Assembly (NCBI RefSeq): GCF_013488205.1
Contig: NZ_CP040908.1
Location: forward strand, 372,001 to 436,000
Reading direction: 5' to 3'
DNA: 64,000 nt
Source of the DNA: Empedobacter falsenii
Lineage (GTDB): Bacteria > Bacteroidota > Bacteroidia > Flavobacteriales > Weeksellaceae
Positions within the stretch are counted from its first letter, which is position 1; each line of letters opens with the position of its first letter. The position numbers were made by a program, and so were the translations under genes. Under the pieces are notes generated by a model. The model was not told the DNA's origin. It was given only the letters and a program-made list of their open reading frames with translations, and made no database searches. Positions 1-10,145 of the stretch are shown here, in pieces.

Positions 1-2
1 TA

Positions 3-938
3 ACATCTTTTGGTTCTAATACAAGTATTGGCGTTGCAAAATGTCTGAAAGATGATGGATGTTTTATAATAGGAACTGATAGTAACCCTTTTTATGAATG
101 CAACGGTTTCAAGTTTGCGAATATTATAGAGCAATTACCTTATTATAATAATCCTTTGTATGAGGAAAAATTATTAAGAATAGTAAAAGATCATAATATA
201 AATTGTATAATACCAATTCATGATAAAGAGATAGAAGTTATTTCGAAAATGAAAGACGAGGGAAGATTAGAAAATGTAAATGTTTCAGTCAACCAGTTTT
301 CTATTGTAAAATTATGTAATGATAAGGCTCAAATAAATGAGTTATTAAAAGAAATTATTCATGTGCCTAAAGTTTATACTGAACTTTCTGAAGATATAAA
401 TTTTCCTATTATCATTAAAGATAACGATGGTGTTAGTAGTAAAGACATTAAAGTAATCTTAAATAAAGATGATTTCAAAGAAAAAGATTTTACAAATAAA
501 ATTATTCAGGAATATATTAACGGAGAAGAATATACTGTAGATTGTTTTTCGAGTTATTGTGATGATAATCTTTTTTATTACGCTGTAAGAAAAAGGGTTG
601 AAACTAAATCAGGAATGAGTGTCAAGAGCGTCATTGTAGAGAATTTTACGATTGGAGAATGTTGCAAAAAAATTCACGAAATACTAGGTTATAAAGGTGT
701 TTCTAATATACAATTTATAGTAAAAAATGACATTCCATATTTTATTGAAATTAATCCTCGATTTGCAGGAGGAGGAATTTTAACCTATAAATCAGGGTAT
801 AACTTTCCATTGATGACGATTAATGAACTTTGTAATAATAAGATCGATTCTGAGGCTAAATTACAAATTGGGAATAAAATGGTAAGATATTATGAAGAAA
901 CCTTTTTTAATGAATCCAACGATTGTATTAGACTTTGA
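3..938 (+). CDS. ATP-grasp family enzyme (5' truncated by window edge)
   Basis: The frame is open from base 3, so the gene begins before the window; a TTG at 156 lies inside the domain and is not a credible start. The visible N-terminus reads TSFGSNTSIGVAKCL followed by IGTDSNP, like the nucleotide-binding-type pre-ATP-grasp fold of CarB/PylC-like proteins. Further on are the ATP-grasp elements FPIIIKDNDG, QEYINGEEYTVD and the metal-binding signature IEINPRFAGGG near the C-terminus. Such enzymes join a carboxylate to an amine through an acyl-phosphate. In glycan loci they are presumed to attach amino acids or similar groups, but the substrate cannot be read here. It overlaps the following HAD gene, so the two are probably co-translated. 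Confidence 0.85.
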   Translation, partial: TSFGSNTSIGVAKCLKDDGCFIIGTDSNPFYECNGFKFANIIEQLPYYNNPLYEEKLLRIVKDHNINCIIPIHDKEIEVISKMKDEGRLENVNVSVNQFSIVKLCNDKAQINELLKEIIHVPKVYTELSEDINFPIIIKDNDGVSSKDIKVILNKDDFKEKDFTNKIIQEYINGEEYTVDCFSSYCDDNLFYYAVRKRVETKSGMSVKSVIVENFTIGECCKKIHEILGYKGVSNIQFIVKNDIPYFIEINPRFAGGGILTYKSGYNFPLMTINELCNNKIDSEAKLQIGNKMVRYYEETFFNESNDCIRL

Positions 939-1527
939 TGATACTTTAATTGATACAAAGCAGAGACAGTATCAGGTAATTAAAACATTTTTCAATTCCT
1001 ACCAAATAGAGATAAGTGATTTTGAGAATTATCTAAAATATCGAATATTAAACAAAGCAAGTAATACAGATTTTGCTAGTCAATATTTGAATAATGAAAT
1101 ACAATTAGAAGATTACAAAAACTATTTCAAAACCAGAATAGAATCTGATGATTTCTTAAAATATGACCAACTAATTGTTGAGGTAGAATTATTAAAAAAG
1201 ATTTCTTTAAACTATAAATTAGTACTACTATCATTAAGAACACATTATAATCAAGGAGAAAAGCAGCTTAGTCAATTAGGACTAAAAGAATATTTTTCGG
1301 AAATTTATTTTTTAAAACATCATGAAATAAATCCTAAAACGGATATTTTAATTAACTTAAAACAAAAGTTTTATCCTGTTACCTTTATTGGTGATACTAT
1401 TAGTGATTATGAAGCTGCAAATAAAAGTGAAGTAGATTTTTACGGAGTTAATACAGGATTATTTTCTCTGTCTAATAATATAAATACTTTTGAAGATATT
1501 AATCAATACTTAATAACTAAACTATAA
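910..1527 (+). CDS. HAD-superfamily hydrolase
   Basis: Haloacid-dehalogenase-type phosphatase. Motif I is LDFDDTLIDT, with the nucleophile and acid/base aspartates close to the N-terminus. Motif IV is FIGDTISDYEAA. Between them is an alpha-helical cap and a LSLRTH segment at the motif II position. The ATG at 910 is chosen because it places motif I about seven residues in, as usual; an in-frame ATG at 892 would add six residues and overlap the ATP-grasp gene by 47 bases. Located between an ATP-grasp gene and methyltransferases, it may dephosphorylate a sugar or polyol intermediate, but that is inference. Confidence 0.8.
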   Translation: MNPTIVLDFDDTLIDTKQRQYQVIKTFFNSYQIEISDFENYLKYRILNKASNTDFASQYLNNEIQLEDYKNYFKTRIESDDFLKYDQLIVEVELLKKISLNYKLVLLSLRTHYNQGEKQLSQLGLKEYFSEIYFLKHHEINPKTDILINLKQKFYPVTFIGDTISDYEAANKSEVDFYGVNTGLFSLSNNINTFEDINQYLITKL

Positions 1528-1534
1528 AATACGG

Positions 1535-2245
1535 ATGACAAAATTTAGCCAAGAAAAATTAGAAAATGTTGCAGAAAACAGCCTTTATACAACGTTTACG
1601 AATAAAATGACAATAGAATATTCTTTTGAAGTTTTCAAAAGATTTTTAAAAAAAGGAAGTATTTTGGAGTTGGGGCCAGCTGAAGGTCTAATGACAAACT
1701 TTCTTAAAGATTTAGATCAAAACTTAACAGTAATAGAAGGTTCTAAAATTTTTGCAAATCAATTAAAAGATAAGTACCCAAGTATTCATGTAATTAATAG
1801 CTTATTCGAAGAAGCTGAACCTAATCAGAAGTTTGATAATATTGTATTGGGACATGTATTAGAGCATGTTGAGGATCCTCATATTTTACTTAATCATATA
1901 AAACCATGGTTAAAAGAAGATGGCGTTATATTATGTGCTGTTCCTAACGCACGATCATTACATAGACAAGCAGCTGTTGAAATTGGTTTTATTAGTAGTA
2001 TTTTCGAGATGAGTGAAAAAGATATTCATCATGGACATATGCGTATTTATACTCCTGAAACATTACAAGAAGATTTTCTTAAGGTAGGTTATAAAGTTGA
2101 ACATAGAGGTGGCTATTGGTTAAAACCATTAACAGATAGTCAACTAGAAGTTGTTTTAGATGAATCTATGTTGAGAGGATTTATGAAATTAGGGGAATCT
2201 TATCCAGATATAGCGGGGGAGATTTATATAGTAGCCAAAGTCTAA
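1535..2245 (+). CDS. Class I SAM-dependent methyltransferase
   Basis: A 236-residue Rossmann-fold methyltransferase. The SAM-binding motif I is ILELGPAEG, the acidic end of beta-2 is TVIEGS, and the post-motif region reads GHVLEHVEDPH, typical of the Methyltransf_11/23 group. There is no membrane segment or signal peptide, so it is cytosolic. It starts eight bases after the HAD gene and is six bases from the next methyltransferase, in an operon-like run. It probably O- or N-methylates a nucleotide sugar or a lipid-linked glycan; the acceptor is unknown. Confidence 0.85.
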   Translation: MTKFSQEKLENVAENSLYTTFTNKMTIEYSFEVFKRFLKKGSILELGPAEGLMTNFLKDLDQNLTVIEGSKIFANQLKDKYPSIHVINSLFEEAEPNQKFDNIVLGHVLEHVEDPHILLNHIKPWLKEDGVILCAVPNARSLHRQAAVEIGFISSIFEMSEKDIHHGHMRIYTPETLQEDFLKVGYKVEHRGGYWLKPLTDSQLEVVLDESMLRGFMKLGESYPDIAGEIYIVAKV

Positions 2246-2251
2246 TTTTAT

Positions 2252-2983
2252 ATGAAGGAAATATTTAGAATTGATGATAATATTTTTTATCATTCAAAAT
2301 GGCAAGATAGATCAGCTTCACAAAAATTCAAACATTCCCTTATTTTACCTATAAACACTTATTCTCCTTGGAATGGTGATAGCGATTTCGTGTCAGCTTA
2401 TGAAAAAGCAAAAAACAATACTTTGTTAGACATTTATAGATGTTATGAACTTTGGGATCTTGCAAAACAATACTCCAACAAAGATGGAGATATATTAGAG
2501 GTGGGCGTTTGGCGAGGAGGATCTAGCTTATTGTTAGCAAGTGCAGATAATGGAAAAGGTCATGTGTTTTTATGTGATACTTTTTCTGGAGTTGTAAAAG
2601 CATCAGATAAAGATAGTATTTATAAAGGAGGAGAACATGCTGATACTTCAGAGGAAGAAGTAAAACAACTTTTCGCAACTGCAGGTATTTCCAATTACTC
2701 AATTTGTAAAGGGATATTCCCAGACGAATCTGAACAAAATGTAACCTCAGAAAAATTCAAAATTTGCCATATAGATGTAGATGTTTATCAGTCTGCAAAG
2801 GATATTTTTGAATGGGTACATCCTAAGTTAATAAAAGGGGGAGCTGTTATTTTTGATGATTATGGATTTGCAGCGTGTGAAGGAATCACAACTTTGGTGC
2901 ATGACATAATTTCAGAATACCAAAATTACATCAAGATTTATAATATTAATGGGCATGCTATTTTAATAAAAACAGATGATTAA
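2252..2983 (+). CDS. TylF/MycF-type O-methyltransferase
   Basis: A 243-residue protein matching the macrocin O-methyltransferase family. It has the SAM site [11 protein letters not shown], the metal-binding acidic cluster [15 protein letters not shown] and the downstream IFDDYGF. Family members methylate a sugar hydroxyl in a Mg-dependent way. It overlaps the DegT aminotransferase by eight bases, which suggests translational coupling and action on the same sugar. Which hydroxyl is methylated cannot be inferred. Confidence 0.85.
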   Translation: MKEIFRIDDNIFYHSKWQDRSASQKFKHSLILPINTYSPWNGDSDFVSAYEKAKNNTLLDIYRCYELWDLAKQYSNKDGDILEVGVWRGGSSLLLASADNGKGHVFLCDTFSGVVKASDKDSIYKGGEHADTSEEEVKQLFATAGISNYSICKGIFPDESEQNVTSEKFKICHIDVDVYQSAKDIFEWVHPKLIKGGAVIFDDYGFAACEGITTLVHDIISEYQNYIKIYNINGHAILIKTDD

Positions 2984-4076
2984 ATTCCTAGACTTACAAA
3001 AAATAAATCTATTATATCAACAAGAAATTGAACAAAAGCTATTAGATGTTTTTCGTTCGGGTTGGTATCTAATGGGCGAAGAAGTAAAAAACTTCGAGAA
3101 TAATTTGGCAAATTATATTGGAGCAAAACATGCAATAGGAGTGGCTAATGGTTTAGATGCTTTGCGCCTTATTTTTAGAGCGTATATAGAACTTGGTGTG
3201 ATGAAAGCTGGCGACGAAGTTATTGTTCCTGCGAATACGTATATTGCTTCAATTCTAGCACTTTCAGACAATGGATTATTTCCCGTTTTGGTAGAGCCAG
3301 ATGATACGACTTTCAATCTAGATATTACGAAGATAGAAGCTGCCATTACAACTAAGACTAAAGCAATCCTGATCGTTCATTTACAAGGAAGAATTGTTTT
3401 TAGTGAAGAATTGAAATCTATCACAGCTAAACATAATCTGAAGATTGTCGAAGATAATGCACAAGCAATTGGGGCTACTTGGCAAGATATTAAATCTGGA
3501 AATTTGGGAGATGCAGCAGGATTTAGTTTTTATCCTGGGAAGAATCTTGGTGCGTTAGGAGATGCGGGTGCAGTTACGACAAATGATGACGAACTTGCAA
3601 AAACTATTCGTGCAATTGCCAATTATGGATCTAACCAAAAATATGTGAATATCTATAAAGGATTAAATTCTCGCTTAGATGAATTGCAAGCTGCTGTTTT
3701 GGATGTGAAACTAAAATACATTGACAACGAAAATGAAGCTCGCAGAATAATTGCAAAACGTTTTCTTTCAGAAATCAACAATCCAAAAATTATTCTTCCT
3801 GAAAATCCTAAAGATGAAAACGAACATGTATGGCATGTTTTTGTCGTAAGATCTACAGATCGAGATCAACTACAAAACTATTTGAACGAAAAAGGAATAC
3901 AAACCATCATACATTACCCTATTCCACCTCATCATCAAGAGGCTTACAAAGAACTAAAAGATTTATCTTTTCCAATAACTGAGGCTATGCATAACGAAGT
4001 ATTGAGCTTGCCTATTTCTTCAATATTGACGGATGAAGAAGTGAGTGAAATTATTAATGTAGTGAATCAGTTTTAA
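2976..4076 (+). CDS. DegT/DnrJ/EryC1/StrS PLP-dependent sugar aminotransferase
   Basis: Fold-type I aminotransferase of 366 residues, acting on nucleotide-linked keto sugars. Visible family marks are the N-terminal FLDLQKIN, the cofactor-contact segment [18 protein letters not shown] with the pyridine-nitrogen aspartate, and [16 protein letters not shown] with the PLP lysine. The closest feel is the FdtB/QdtB group that makes 3-amino-3,6-dideoxyhexoses, but the matching 3,4-ketoisomerase is not in the window; it could lie upstream of the left edge. ATG at 2976 overlaps the previous stop. Confidence 0.88.
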   Translation: MIKFLDLQKINLLYQQEIEQKLLDVFRSGWYLMGEEVKNFENNLANYIGAKHAIGVANGLDALRLIFRAYIELGVMKAGDEVIVPANTYIASILALSDNGLFPVLVEPDDTTFNLDITKIEAAITTKTKAILIVHLQGRIVFSEELKSITAKHNLKIVEDNAQAIGATWQDIKSGNLGDAAGFSFYPGKNLGALGDAGAVTTNDDELAKTIRAIANYGSNQKYVNIYKGLNSRLDELQAAVLDVKLKYIDNENEARRIIAKRFLSEINNPKIILPENPKDENEHVWHVFVVRSTDRDQLQNYLNEKGIQTIIHYPIPPHHQEAYKELKDLSFPITEAMHNEVLSLPISSILTDEEVSEIINVVNQF

Positions 4077-4083
4077 TATAGAT

Positions 4084-5610
4084 ATGTCTGTTATTCAGGA
4101 AAATAATCGTTACTTAAAAAAGAATATTAAAATTGCAAAATTATTATACCATCAAGGATTATATGAAGATTGTATAAATCAAATAGAAAAAACGGCTCAA
4201 TTTGCGTGGCATTTTTATTCAGGAATATATAGGAGTAATAAGTTAGAAAACCTTTTAAATGATATAGGTAGCCAATTAGTGTATAATAATTCTAAAAAAA
4301 TTATAAGAAATAATTTAGGGAAATTTAAAATTATTCATATATGTTCAGAAGTATATGAGACAGGAGGTCATACAAAGTTAATGTATAATTGGATAAATGT
4401 TGATAGCGAACATGATCACTCTATTGCAACTACAAGATTAAGTTTAGATCAACTTAAAAATCTGACAAAGTTTTATACGTCCTCTATTAATGAAAGTAAT
4501 TTATATTCTGTTAAAACAGATTCTAAAATAGAGAGTGCAAAACAATTGACTAATATACTCTCTGAAGGTTATGATTTAATAGTCTTACATACACATCCAG
4601 ATGATTGTTTGGTGAATTTAGTATTTTCTAATCCTCAATTAGAAATACCCGTTTTTATGGTGAATCATGCCGATCATGTTTTTTGGTTAGGTGCTTCTGT
4701 AATAGATGTTTTATTACAGATTAGGGAAACGAATATATCTGCAGACAAATTAAGAAGACAATTGAAAAATCAATTTTTTCTACCAATACCTATTGTTCTT
4801 GAAGAAAATAAAACACCAAATGTTTTAAAAGATTATAAAATAATTAATTTGCTATCTACAGGCTCTTACTACAAATATCTACCTGATGGTAAATACAATT
4901 TTCTTGAAGAGATGAAACGATTAGTCAATAAGTTTCAGAATGTAGTTGTTCATATAGTAGGTATTGATAAAGATTCAGACTATGCACTACAATATAAGCA
5001 CGAAAGAATAATTTACCATGGATTAATAAACCAAGAAAAATTAGAAATAATAGAAGATAAAACAGATATATACTTAGAAGGGTTTCCTACTCCATCTTTT
5101 ATGTCTTTGTTAAAACCAGCATTAAAAAAAATACCTTTTCAGTTACATTATAATCCTTCTTTAGTTTATAAATTATTTAATGATGATTCAGAATATTATA
5201 TAGATTATCCTAATAATATAGAAGAATGGAGAAAGGCTATAGAAAAATTAATAAATAACGAGGAATATAGATCAATAGTAGCTCAAAAACAATTTGAATA
5301 TGTTAGCCAATCTTATCAGTTGTCCTCTTGGAAAGAAAAAATAGCTGAATTATATAAAAACTCTAAGATACTCGTTCATCATATAAATAAAGAGAATAAA
5401 GATATTTATATTGAGGGCGAAAATGAATCTAAAATAGCTTTATTAGAATATGATGTGAAAATTTCACATTTTCAGTATACCGAAAAACTTAATTTACTAA
5501 GTAAGTTGCAAGTATATTACTATAGTAAGCATAAACACAATAAAATACATTATCAATTAAGTTCAGGAATTTATTATTATCTTAAAAATAAAGACACTCG
5601 TTTTTTTTAA
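4084..5610 (+). CDS. Large GT-B-like glycosyltransferase, unassigned family
   Basis: A 508-residue cytosolic protein that I cannot place in a named family. An alpha-helical N-terminal stretch (about residues 1-75) precedes a Rossmann-like domain starting KIIHICSEVYETGGHTKLMY, where GG-H-T resembles the glycine loop of GT-B enzymes. The C-terminal half contains LLSTGSYYKYLP, VVVHIVGID, IIYHGLINQEKLEIIEDKTDIYLEGFPTPSF, the usual layout of a nucleotide-sugar-binding GT-B half. A last, lysine/tyrosine-rich segment follows the fold. It lies in the glycosyltransferase run, so a transferase role is likely but not proven. Confidence 0.65.
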   Translation: MSVIQENNRYLKKNIKIAKLLYHQGLYEDCINQIEKTAQFAWHFYSGIYRSNKLENLLNDIGSQLVYNNSKKIIRNNLGKFKIIHICSEVYETGGHTKLMYNWINVDSEHDHSIATTRLSLDQLKNLTKFYTSSINESNLYSVKTDSKIESAKQLTNILSEGYDLIVLHTHPDDCLVNLVFSNPQLEIPVFMVNHADHVFWLGASVIDVLLQIRETNISADKLRRQLKNQFFLPIPIVLEENKTPNVLKDYKIINLLSTGSYYKYLPDGKYNFLEEMKRLVNKFQNVVVHIVGIDKDSDYALQYKHERIIYHGLINQEKLEIIEDKTDIYLEGFPTPSFMSLLKPALKKIPFQLHYNPSLVYKLFNDDSEYYIDYPNNIEEWRKAIEKLINNEEYRSIVAQKQFEYVSQSYQLSSWKEKIAELYKNSKILVHHINKENKDIYIEGENESKIALLEYDVKISHFQYTEKLNLLSKLQVYYYSKHKHNKIHYQLSSGIYYYLKNKDTRFF

Positions 5611-5622
5611 ATTATATATATC

Positions 5623-6648
5623 ATGAGTATTGAAAGAAGCTCTAATAACTTTGATTTTCTACGACTTATCTTTGCAAGTCTTGTAATAGTTTCACATTCA
5701 TTTCCTCTAACAGGGAAACAAGAATGGTTTGAAGTGCATACAAATGGACAATTTGGATTAGGAAGCCTTTCTGTTAATATATTTTTTGTCCTAAGTGGAT
5801 ATTTAATTTTTATTAGTTTAAAATATAGCAAAACTATAAAAAATTATCTTTGGAAAAGATTATTAAGATTATATCCAGCATTAATTATCCTTGTATTAGT
5901 CACAATGATAATTTTACCAATATTTTATACAGGAAATAATATATTTTCCGAAGCTAGTTACAGAAGTTATCCACATAGAGTCTTATCCTTGTATAAAGTA
6001 CAATATGAGGTTAATCACGTATTTGAGACTAATCCATATCCTAAAGCAATAAATGGAAGTTTATGGTCGCTTAGTTATGAGTTTACAATGTATATAGTTT
6101 TAATGCTTTTATTTCCATTTAGAAAAAATAAAAGTAGTTTTATCTTGATTATACTTGGATTTATTATTTCATATGTCTTACACATTTATCGACCTGAATT
6201 TTTGTCTAAAATTTTATCAATAATTTATCTTGATTCAGTAGAATTATATCGTTTGTCAACCTATTTTTTAACAGGTAGTTTATTAAGTTTTATTGATTTA
6301 AAGAGAATAAATTCTTTTACTATAAGAGTTATGCTGTTTTTGATTCTTATAGCATCTTTGTATTTTAATTTTTTCAAATTTGTAGCACCTTTTGTTTTAC
6401 CAGTTCTTATATTACTAATTGGTATTTTAAAAACAAATTATATTAGTTCGATAGGAGAAAAATTTGGAGATATTTCATATGGTGTTTATATCTACGGTTT
6501 TTTAGTTCAGCAATGTTTAATGAGTTATTTCAAATTAAATGTATTCGAATTGACATGTTATAGTCTAATTATTACATTTTTATTAGCTTATTTATCTTGG
6601 CATTTTATAGAAAAACCAATGCAAAAATTTAAGAATCTTATATTATGA
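5623..6648 (+). CDS. Acyltransferase family 3 (OafA/YrhL-like) integral membrane protein
   Basis: A 341-residue multi-pass membrane protein. The N-terminus NNFDFLRLIFASLVIVSHSF carries the conserved arginine and histidine of the acyltransferase-3 family; about ten hydrophobic helices follow. The C-terminal SWHFIEKPM is also typical. Such enzymes O-acylate (mostly O-acetylate) sugars of O-antigen or capsule at the inner membrane. There is no SGNH domain fused to it. It overlaps the next glycosyltransferase by four bases (ATGA), so it is part of the same transcript. Confidence 0.88.
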   Translation: MSIERSSNNFDFLRLIFASLVIVSHSFPLTGKQEWFEVHTNGQFGLGSLSVNIFFVLSGYLIFISLKYSKTIKNYLWKRLLRLYPALIILVLVTMIILPIFYTGNNIFSEASYRSYPHRVLSLYKVQYEVNHVFETNPYPKAINGSLWSLSYEFTMYIVLMLLFPFRKNKSSFILIILGFIISYVLHIYRPEFLSKILSIIYLDSVELYRLSTYFLTGSLLSFIDLKRINSFTIRVMLFLILIASLYFNFFKFVAPFVLPVLILLIGILKTNYISSIGEKFGDISYGVYIYGFLVQQCLMSYFKLNVFELTCYSLIITFLLAYLSWHFIEKPMQKFKNLIL

Positions 6649-7523
6649 AAAATGAACTTGCGATTATAATTCCTTATTATAAGATTGATTTTTTTGAACA
6701 GACTTTGCAATCAATATCTAAGCAAACTGACAAACGTTTTTCATTGTATATTGGCAATGATGCAAGTCCAAATGATCCATTGCCAATAATTAATAAATAT
6801 TTAAAATCAAACGAGTTTAAATATTTCGATTACAAAGAAAACTTAGGTGGTGAAAATTTAGCTTTGCAGTGGGAACGAATTTTAGAAAATGTAACAGAAG
6901 AATGGTTTCAGATTCTAGGAGATGACGATATGATTTCTGATAATTTTGTGGAAGAGTTTTACAGGAATATTGATAAAATTAAACGAAATAAAATAAATGT
7001 TATTAAAGTTAGTCAAGTTTGGATTGATGAAAGTGATCTGTTTTTGAATGAGATAACATCTTTAGAAACCATCATTGATGCTAAAAAACATTTTTTAATA
7101 GAATACAATCATCAATTTAGATCAAGTCTATCAGAGCATTTATTTCATCGAAATGAATTTTATAAGTATGGATTCAAAAAATTTCCTTTAGCATGGCATT
7201 CCGACAATTTAGCTGTTTATGAAACAAGTAATTTTTCTAAAATATACTTTATAAACAATGCATTAGTTAGAGTTAGAATGTCTGACGTAAATATCTCAAA
7301 TCGATCAGATGATTTACAAATTAAATTACAAGCAAGTCATTTATATAGGGAATACATTTTGTTAAATTATCTAGATTTTCTTCCTAAAAAATTAATATTA
7401 GAAGAACTTAGAAAATATAGAGAATACATTTGGAAAAATAAATTGGCATCTAATATATCTTTATTTAAATCGTATTTGAAAATTGGCGAAATTAGAAAAG
7501 CATTAGGATCTTTAAAATATTAG
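6645..7523 (+). CDS. Family 2 glycosyltransferase (paralogue of the 14819 gene)
   Basis: GT-A fold inverting transferase, 292 residues, starting LAIIIPYYKIDFFEQTLQSI. Marks are LYIGNDASP for the nucleotide-binding strand and QILGDDDMIS as the DXD metal site. It shares a distinctive pattern with the gene at 14819: TDKRF-LYIGNDASP, NLGGE, QWER, QILGDDD and PLAWxSD. The two are therefore paralogues of the same length and probably transfer similar sugars. The ATG overlaps the acyltransferase stop. Confidence 0.88.
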   Translation: MKNELAIIIPYYKIDFFEQTLQSISKQTDKRFSLYIGNDASPNDPLPIINKYLKSNEFKYFDYKENLGGENLALQWERILENVTEEWFQILGDDDMISDNFVEEFYRNIDKIKRNKINVIKVSQVWIDESDLFLNEITSLETIIDAKKHFLIEYNHQFRSSLSEHLFHRNEFYKYGFKKFPLAWHSDNLAVYETSNFSKIYFINNALVRVRMSDVNISNRSDDLQIKLQASHLYREYILLNYLDFLPKKLILEELRKYREYIWKNKLASNISLFKSYLKIGEIRKALGSLKY

Positions 7524-7524
7524 T

Positions 7525-8382
7525 ATGAAAAGTGAACTTATTTCAGTTATCGTGCCTTGTTATAATCAAGCAAAATATTTAGATGAATGCCTACAATCAG
7601 TTTTAAATCAAACTTATCAAAATTGGGAATGTATCATTATTAATGATGGTTCTACAGACAATTCAGAAGAAGTTGCTAGAAGATGGTTAAATAAAGATTC
7701 TCGATTCAGATACTTTTATAAAGATAATGGAGGAGCAGGTTCAGCAAGGAATCTAGGATTAAAAAAATCGAATGGAACATGGATTCAATTTCTTGATGGA
7801 GATGATTTTATAAATAAAGATAAGTTGTCTTTAGTTGAAAAAGTAGAGCTTAAGATTAATTTTATTTATACAGATTTTAATTTGTATAGTAATGGTGAAA
7901 TTTTGCCTCCATTTTGTGATTTGTCAAGGTATCAATTAACTATTTCAAATTTAATTACCTATTGGGACAATGGATTTAATATTCCTATTCATTGTCCAAT
8001 AATAAAACGTGAATTAATTGGTGATTTACGTTTTATAGATGAATTTAAATTACATGAAGATTGGTTGTTTTGGATAATGTTATTTAATGATAAAGATGTT
8101 AATGTGAAATTCGATAATAACGCTTATGCTTTTTATAGAGATCATACATTGAATACTACAAAAGATCAAAATAAACTTGAATTAAATTCAAATAAAGTCT
8201 ATAATTATGCATACAATACTGTTCTTAATTCTGAAAATAAAGCTATTTTATTTGCTTCAATTGTTTCAAAATATACAATCTCCAGAAGTCAATTATTTAT
8301 AAATATTAAAGAACTAGATAAATTAAGAAATAATAAATATTTTAGAATGAGGAGGTTTTTATATAAAATATTAAAATTTTAA
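7525..8382 (+). CDS. Family 2 glycosyltransferase
   Basis: Classic GT2 N-terminus ISVIVPCYNQAKYLDECL with LNQTY and IINDGSTDNS, then the acceptor-side NGGAGSARNLGL and the metal site FLDGDDF. The protein is 285 residues with no membrane anchor. It lies one base after its upstream neighbour. The coding sequence and the following genes are markedly A+T-rich. Donor and acceptor cannot be inferred. Confidence 0.9.
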   Translation: MKSELISVIVPCYNQAKYLDECLQSVLNQTYQNWECIIINDGSTDNSEEVARRWLNKDSRFRYFYKDNGGAGSARNLGLKKSNGTWIQFLDGDDFINKDKLSLVEKVELKINFIYTDFNLYSNGEILPPFCDLSRYQLTISNLITYWDNGFNIPIHCPIIKRELIGDLRFIDEFKLHEDWLFWIMLFNDKDVNVKFDNNAYAFYRDHTLNTTKDQNKLELNSNKVYNYAYNTVLNSENKAILFASIVSKYTISRSQLFINIKELDKLRNNKYFRMRRFLYKILKF

Positions 8383-8391
8383 TATAGAATT

Positions 8392-9324
8392 ATGCTAAAA
8401 GTATCTGTAATTATCCCAAATTATAATCATTCTTCTTACCTTAAAGAGCGTATAGATTCAGTGTTAAATCAAACTTTTCAAGATTTTGAAGTTATTATTT
8501 TGGATGATTGTTCAACTGATAATAGTAAAGAAATTATTGAAGCATATAGAAATCATCCTAAAATTTCTCATATAGTTTATAATGAGAAAAATTCAGGTTC
8601 TACTTTCAAACAATGGAAAAAAGGAATAGAATTGTCAAAAGGAGAATGGATTTGGATAGCAGAAAGTGATGATTGGTGTAATTCATTATTTTTAGAAACT
8701 TTAATAAGTGATACCGATGATAATCTATCAGTCATATATTGTCAAAGCGTTACTTATTTGCCTAATAATTTACAATTAATTAGACACGATTTACATCCAT
8801 ATGTAATAGATATTGATTCAGATAAATTTATTAATGAATATCTATTAAAAGGAAATGTAATATATAATGCTAGTATGGCTATTTTTAAAAAATCAAAATT
8901 TTTAAAAATTACATCAGATGAATATACTAAATATAAATTTTGTGGAGATTGGATTTTTTGGTCAGAATTAGCGTTTTTGGGAAAAGTTAGGAGATATAAT
9001 CGTTTATTAAATAATTTTAGAAAAACAGATGATAACAACGTAACTTCAAGAACAGTTAAATTGGGAAATAATTATATTGAAGATGTTAATGCTTTACATT
9101 ATTTTAAAAATAAATATAATTGTAACCATGTAATTTATATAAAAGAACTTAAAAAATATTATTTTAAATCTAAAGAAATAAATTTAGAAAATCCTATTAA
9201 AAATAAAATTAAGGATAATTTTATTGAGATATTGGGTAACAAAAAAATTCTATTTTGGGATTTAAAGTATTTTAAAAATAAATTAATTACTAATATTTAT
9301 AAAAAAATTAAAGAAAATGTTTGA
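8392..9324 (+). CDS. Family 2 glycosyltransferase
   Basis: A 310-residue GT2 enzyme beginning KVSVIIPNYNHSSYLKERI, with ILDDCSTDNS and the DXD-equivalent IAESDDW. The WIWIAESDD form is common in GT2 enzymes of O-antigen clusters. The last 80 residues are lysine- and asparagine-rich. Its stop overlaps the next start by eight bases. This is among the most A+T-rich coding sequence in the window: by hand count, bases 9121-9180 contain only 8 G or C. Confidence 0.88.
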   Translation: MLKVSVIIPNYNHSSYLKERIDSVLNQTFQDFEVIILDDCSTDNSKEIIEAYRNHPKISHIVYNEKNSGSTFKQWKKGIELSKGEWIWIAESDDWCNSLFLETLISDTDDNLSVIYCQSVTYLPNNLQLIRHDLHPYVIDIDSDKFINEYLLKGNVIYNASMAIFKKSKFLKITSDEYTKYKFCGDWIFWSELAFLGKVRRYNRLLNNFRKTDDNNVTSRTVKLGNNYIEDVNALHYFKNKYNCNHVIYIKELKKYYFKSKEINLENPIKNKIKDNFIEILGNKKILFWDLKYFKNKLITNIYKKIKENV

Positions 9325-10144
9325 TTTATCAATAATTATAGCAAATTATAATAATGGACATTTCTTTAATGACTGTTATAAAAGTTTAATTAATCAAACT
9401 CATAAAGATTTTGAAGTAATTATAATTGATGATTGTTCGACAGACAATTCAATTCAAGTAATAGAAGAATTGGTTAAAGGGGATTCAAGATTTAAGCTTT
9501 ACAAGAATGAAATAAATTTAGGATATCAAAAAACACTTATAAAGGCAATAGATTTATGTACAACAAATCTTTTTGGAAGATTGGATCCTGATGATGCATT
9601 AATTAATACTGCAATTGAAAAAAGTATAGATGCACATATAAAAAATCCATCATGTGGTTTGGTGTATTCTAACACAATTCATTGCGACCATATGTTAAAA
9701 CCTTTAGAGGTAATTAAGGGTAAGCAAATTACCGATTTAATATTTTTAAATGGTGAAATTTCACATTTTGCAACGTTCAAAAAAAAATATTATTTAGAAA
9801 CAGATGGTATTGATATTCATAATAAAAGAGCGGAAGATCAAGATATTTATATGAAAATGTGTGAAGTATCTCAAGTGTTTTATCTTGATGAAGATTTATA
9901 CTTATATAGAATTCATAATAATGGTGCATCAACAAATAAAAATAGAAATAAAGCTTTGTTTTGGTATTGGGTAGCCATTATTAAAGCTGCTGAAAGGAGA
10001 AATATAAATGTAGAAGATGATTTTATAAGCAATTATGTGAGAATGTACAAATATCAAGATTTATATAATAAGTATAATAAATTATTAAATAATCGTTGGA
10101 TAAAATTGGGTTTTAAATTGGGCTTAATTAAAAAATATAAATAA
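9317..10144 (+). CDS. Family 2 glycosyltransferase
   Basis: A 275-residue GT2 enzyme: FDLSIIIANYNNGHFFNDCY, VIIIDDCSTDNS and the metal site FGRLDPDDAL. The sequence resembles the gene at 19721, which has NYNNAHYLRKGI and IIDPDDAL, so both belong to the DPDDA subgroup. It is translationally overlapped with the previous gene and one base from the next, within the A+T-rich run. Confidence 0.88.
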   Translation: MFDLSIIIANYNNGHFFNDCYKSLINQTHKDFEVIIIDDCSTDNSIQVIEELVKGDSRFKLYKNEINLGYQKTLIKAIDLCTTNLFGRLDPDDALINTAIEKSIDAHIKNPSCGLVYSNTIHCDHMLKPLEVIKGKQITDLIFLNGEISHFATFKKKYYLETDGIDIHNKRAEDQDIYMKMCEVSQVFYLDEDLYLYRIHNNGASTNKNRNKALFWYWVAIIKAAERRNINVEDDFISNYVRMYKYQDLYNKYNKLLNNRWIKLGFKLGLIKKYK

Positions 10145-10145
10145 A

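Noticed and set aside
156-938. TTG at 156 as the start of the ATP-grasp gene
   Set aside because: The frame is open back to base 3 and encodes a typical N-terminal nucleotide-binding segment, so the gene is truncated by the window edge.
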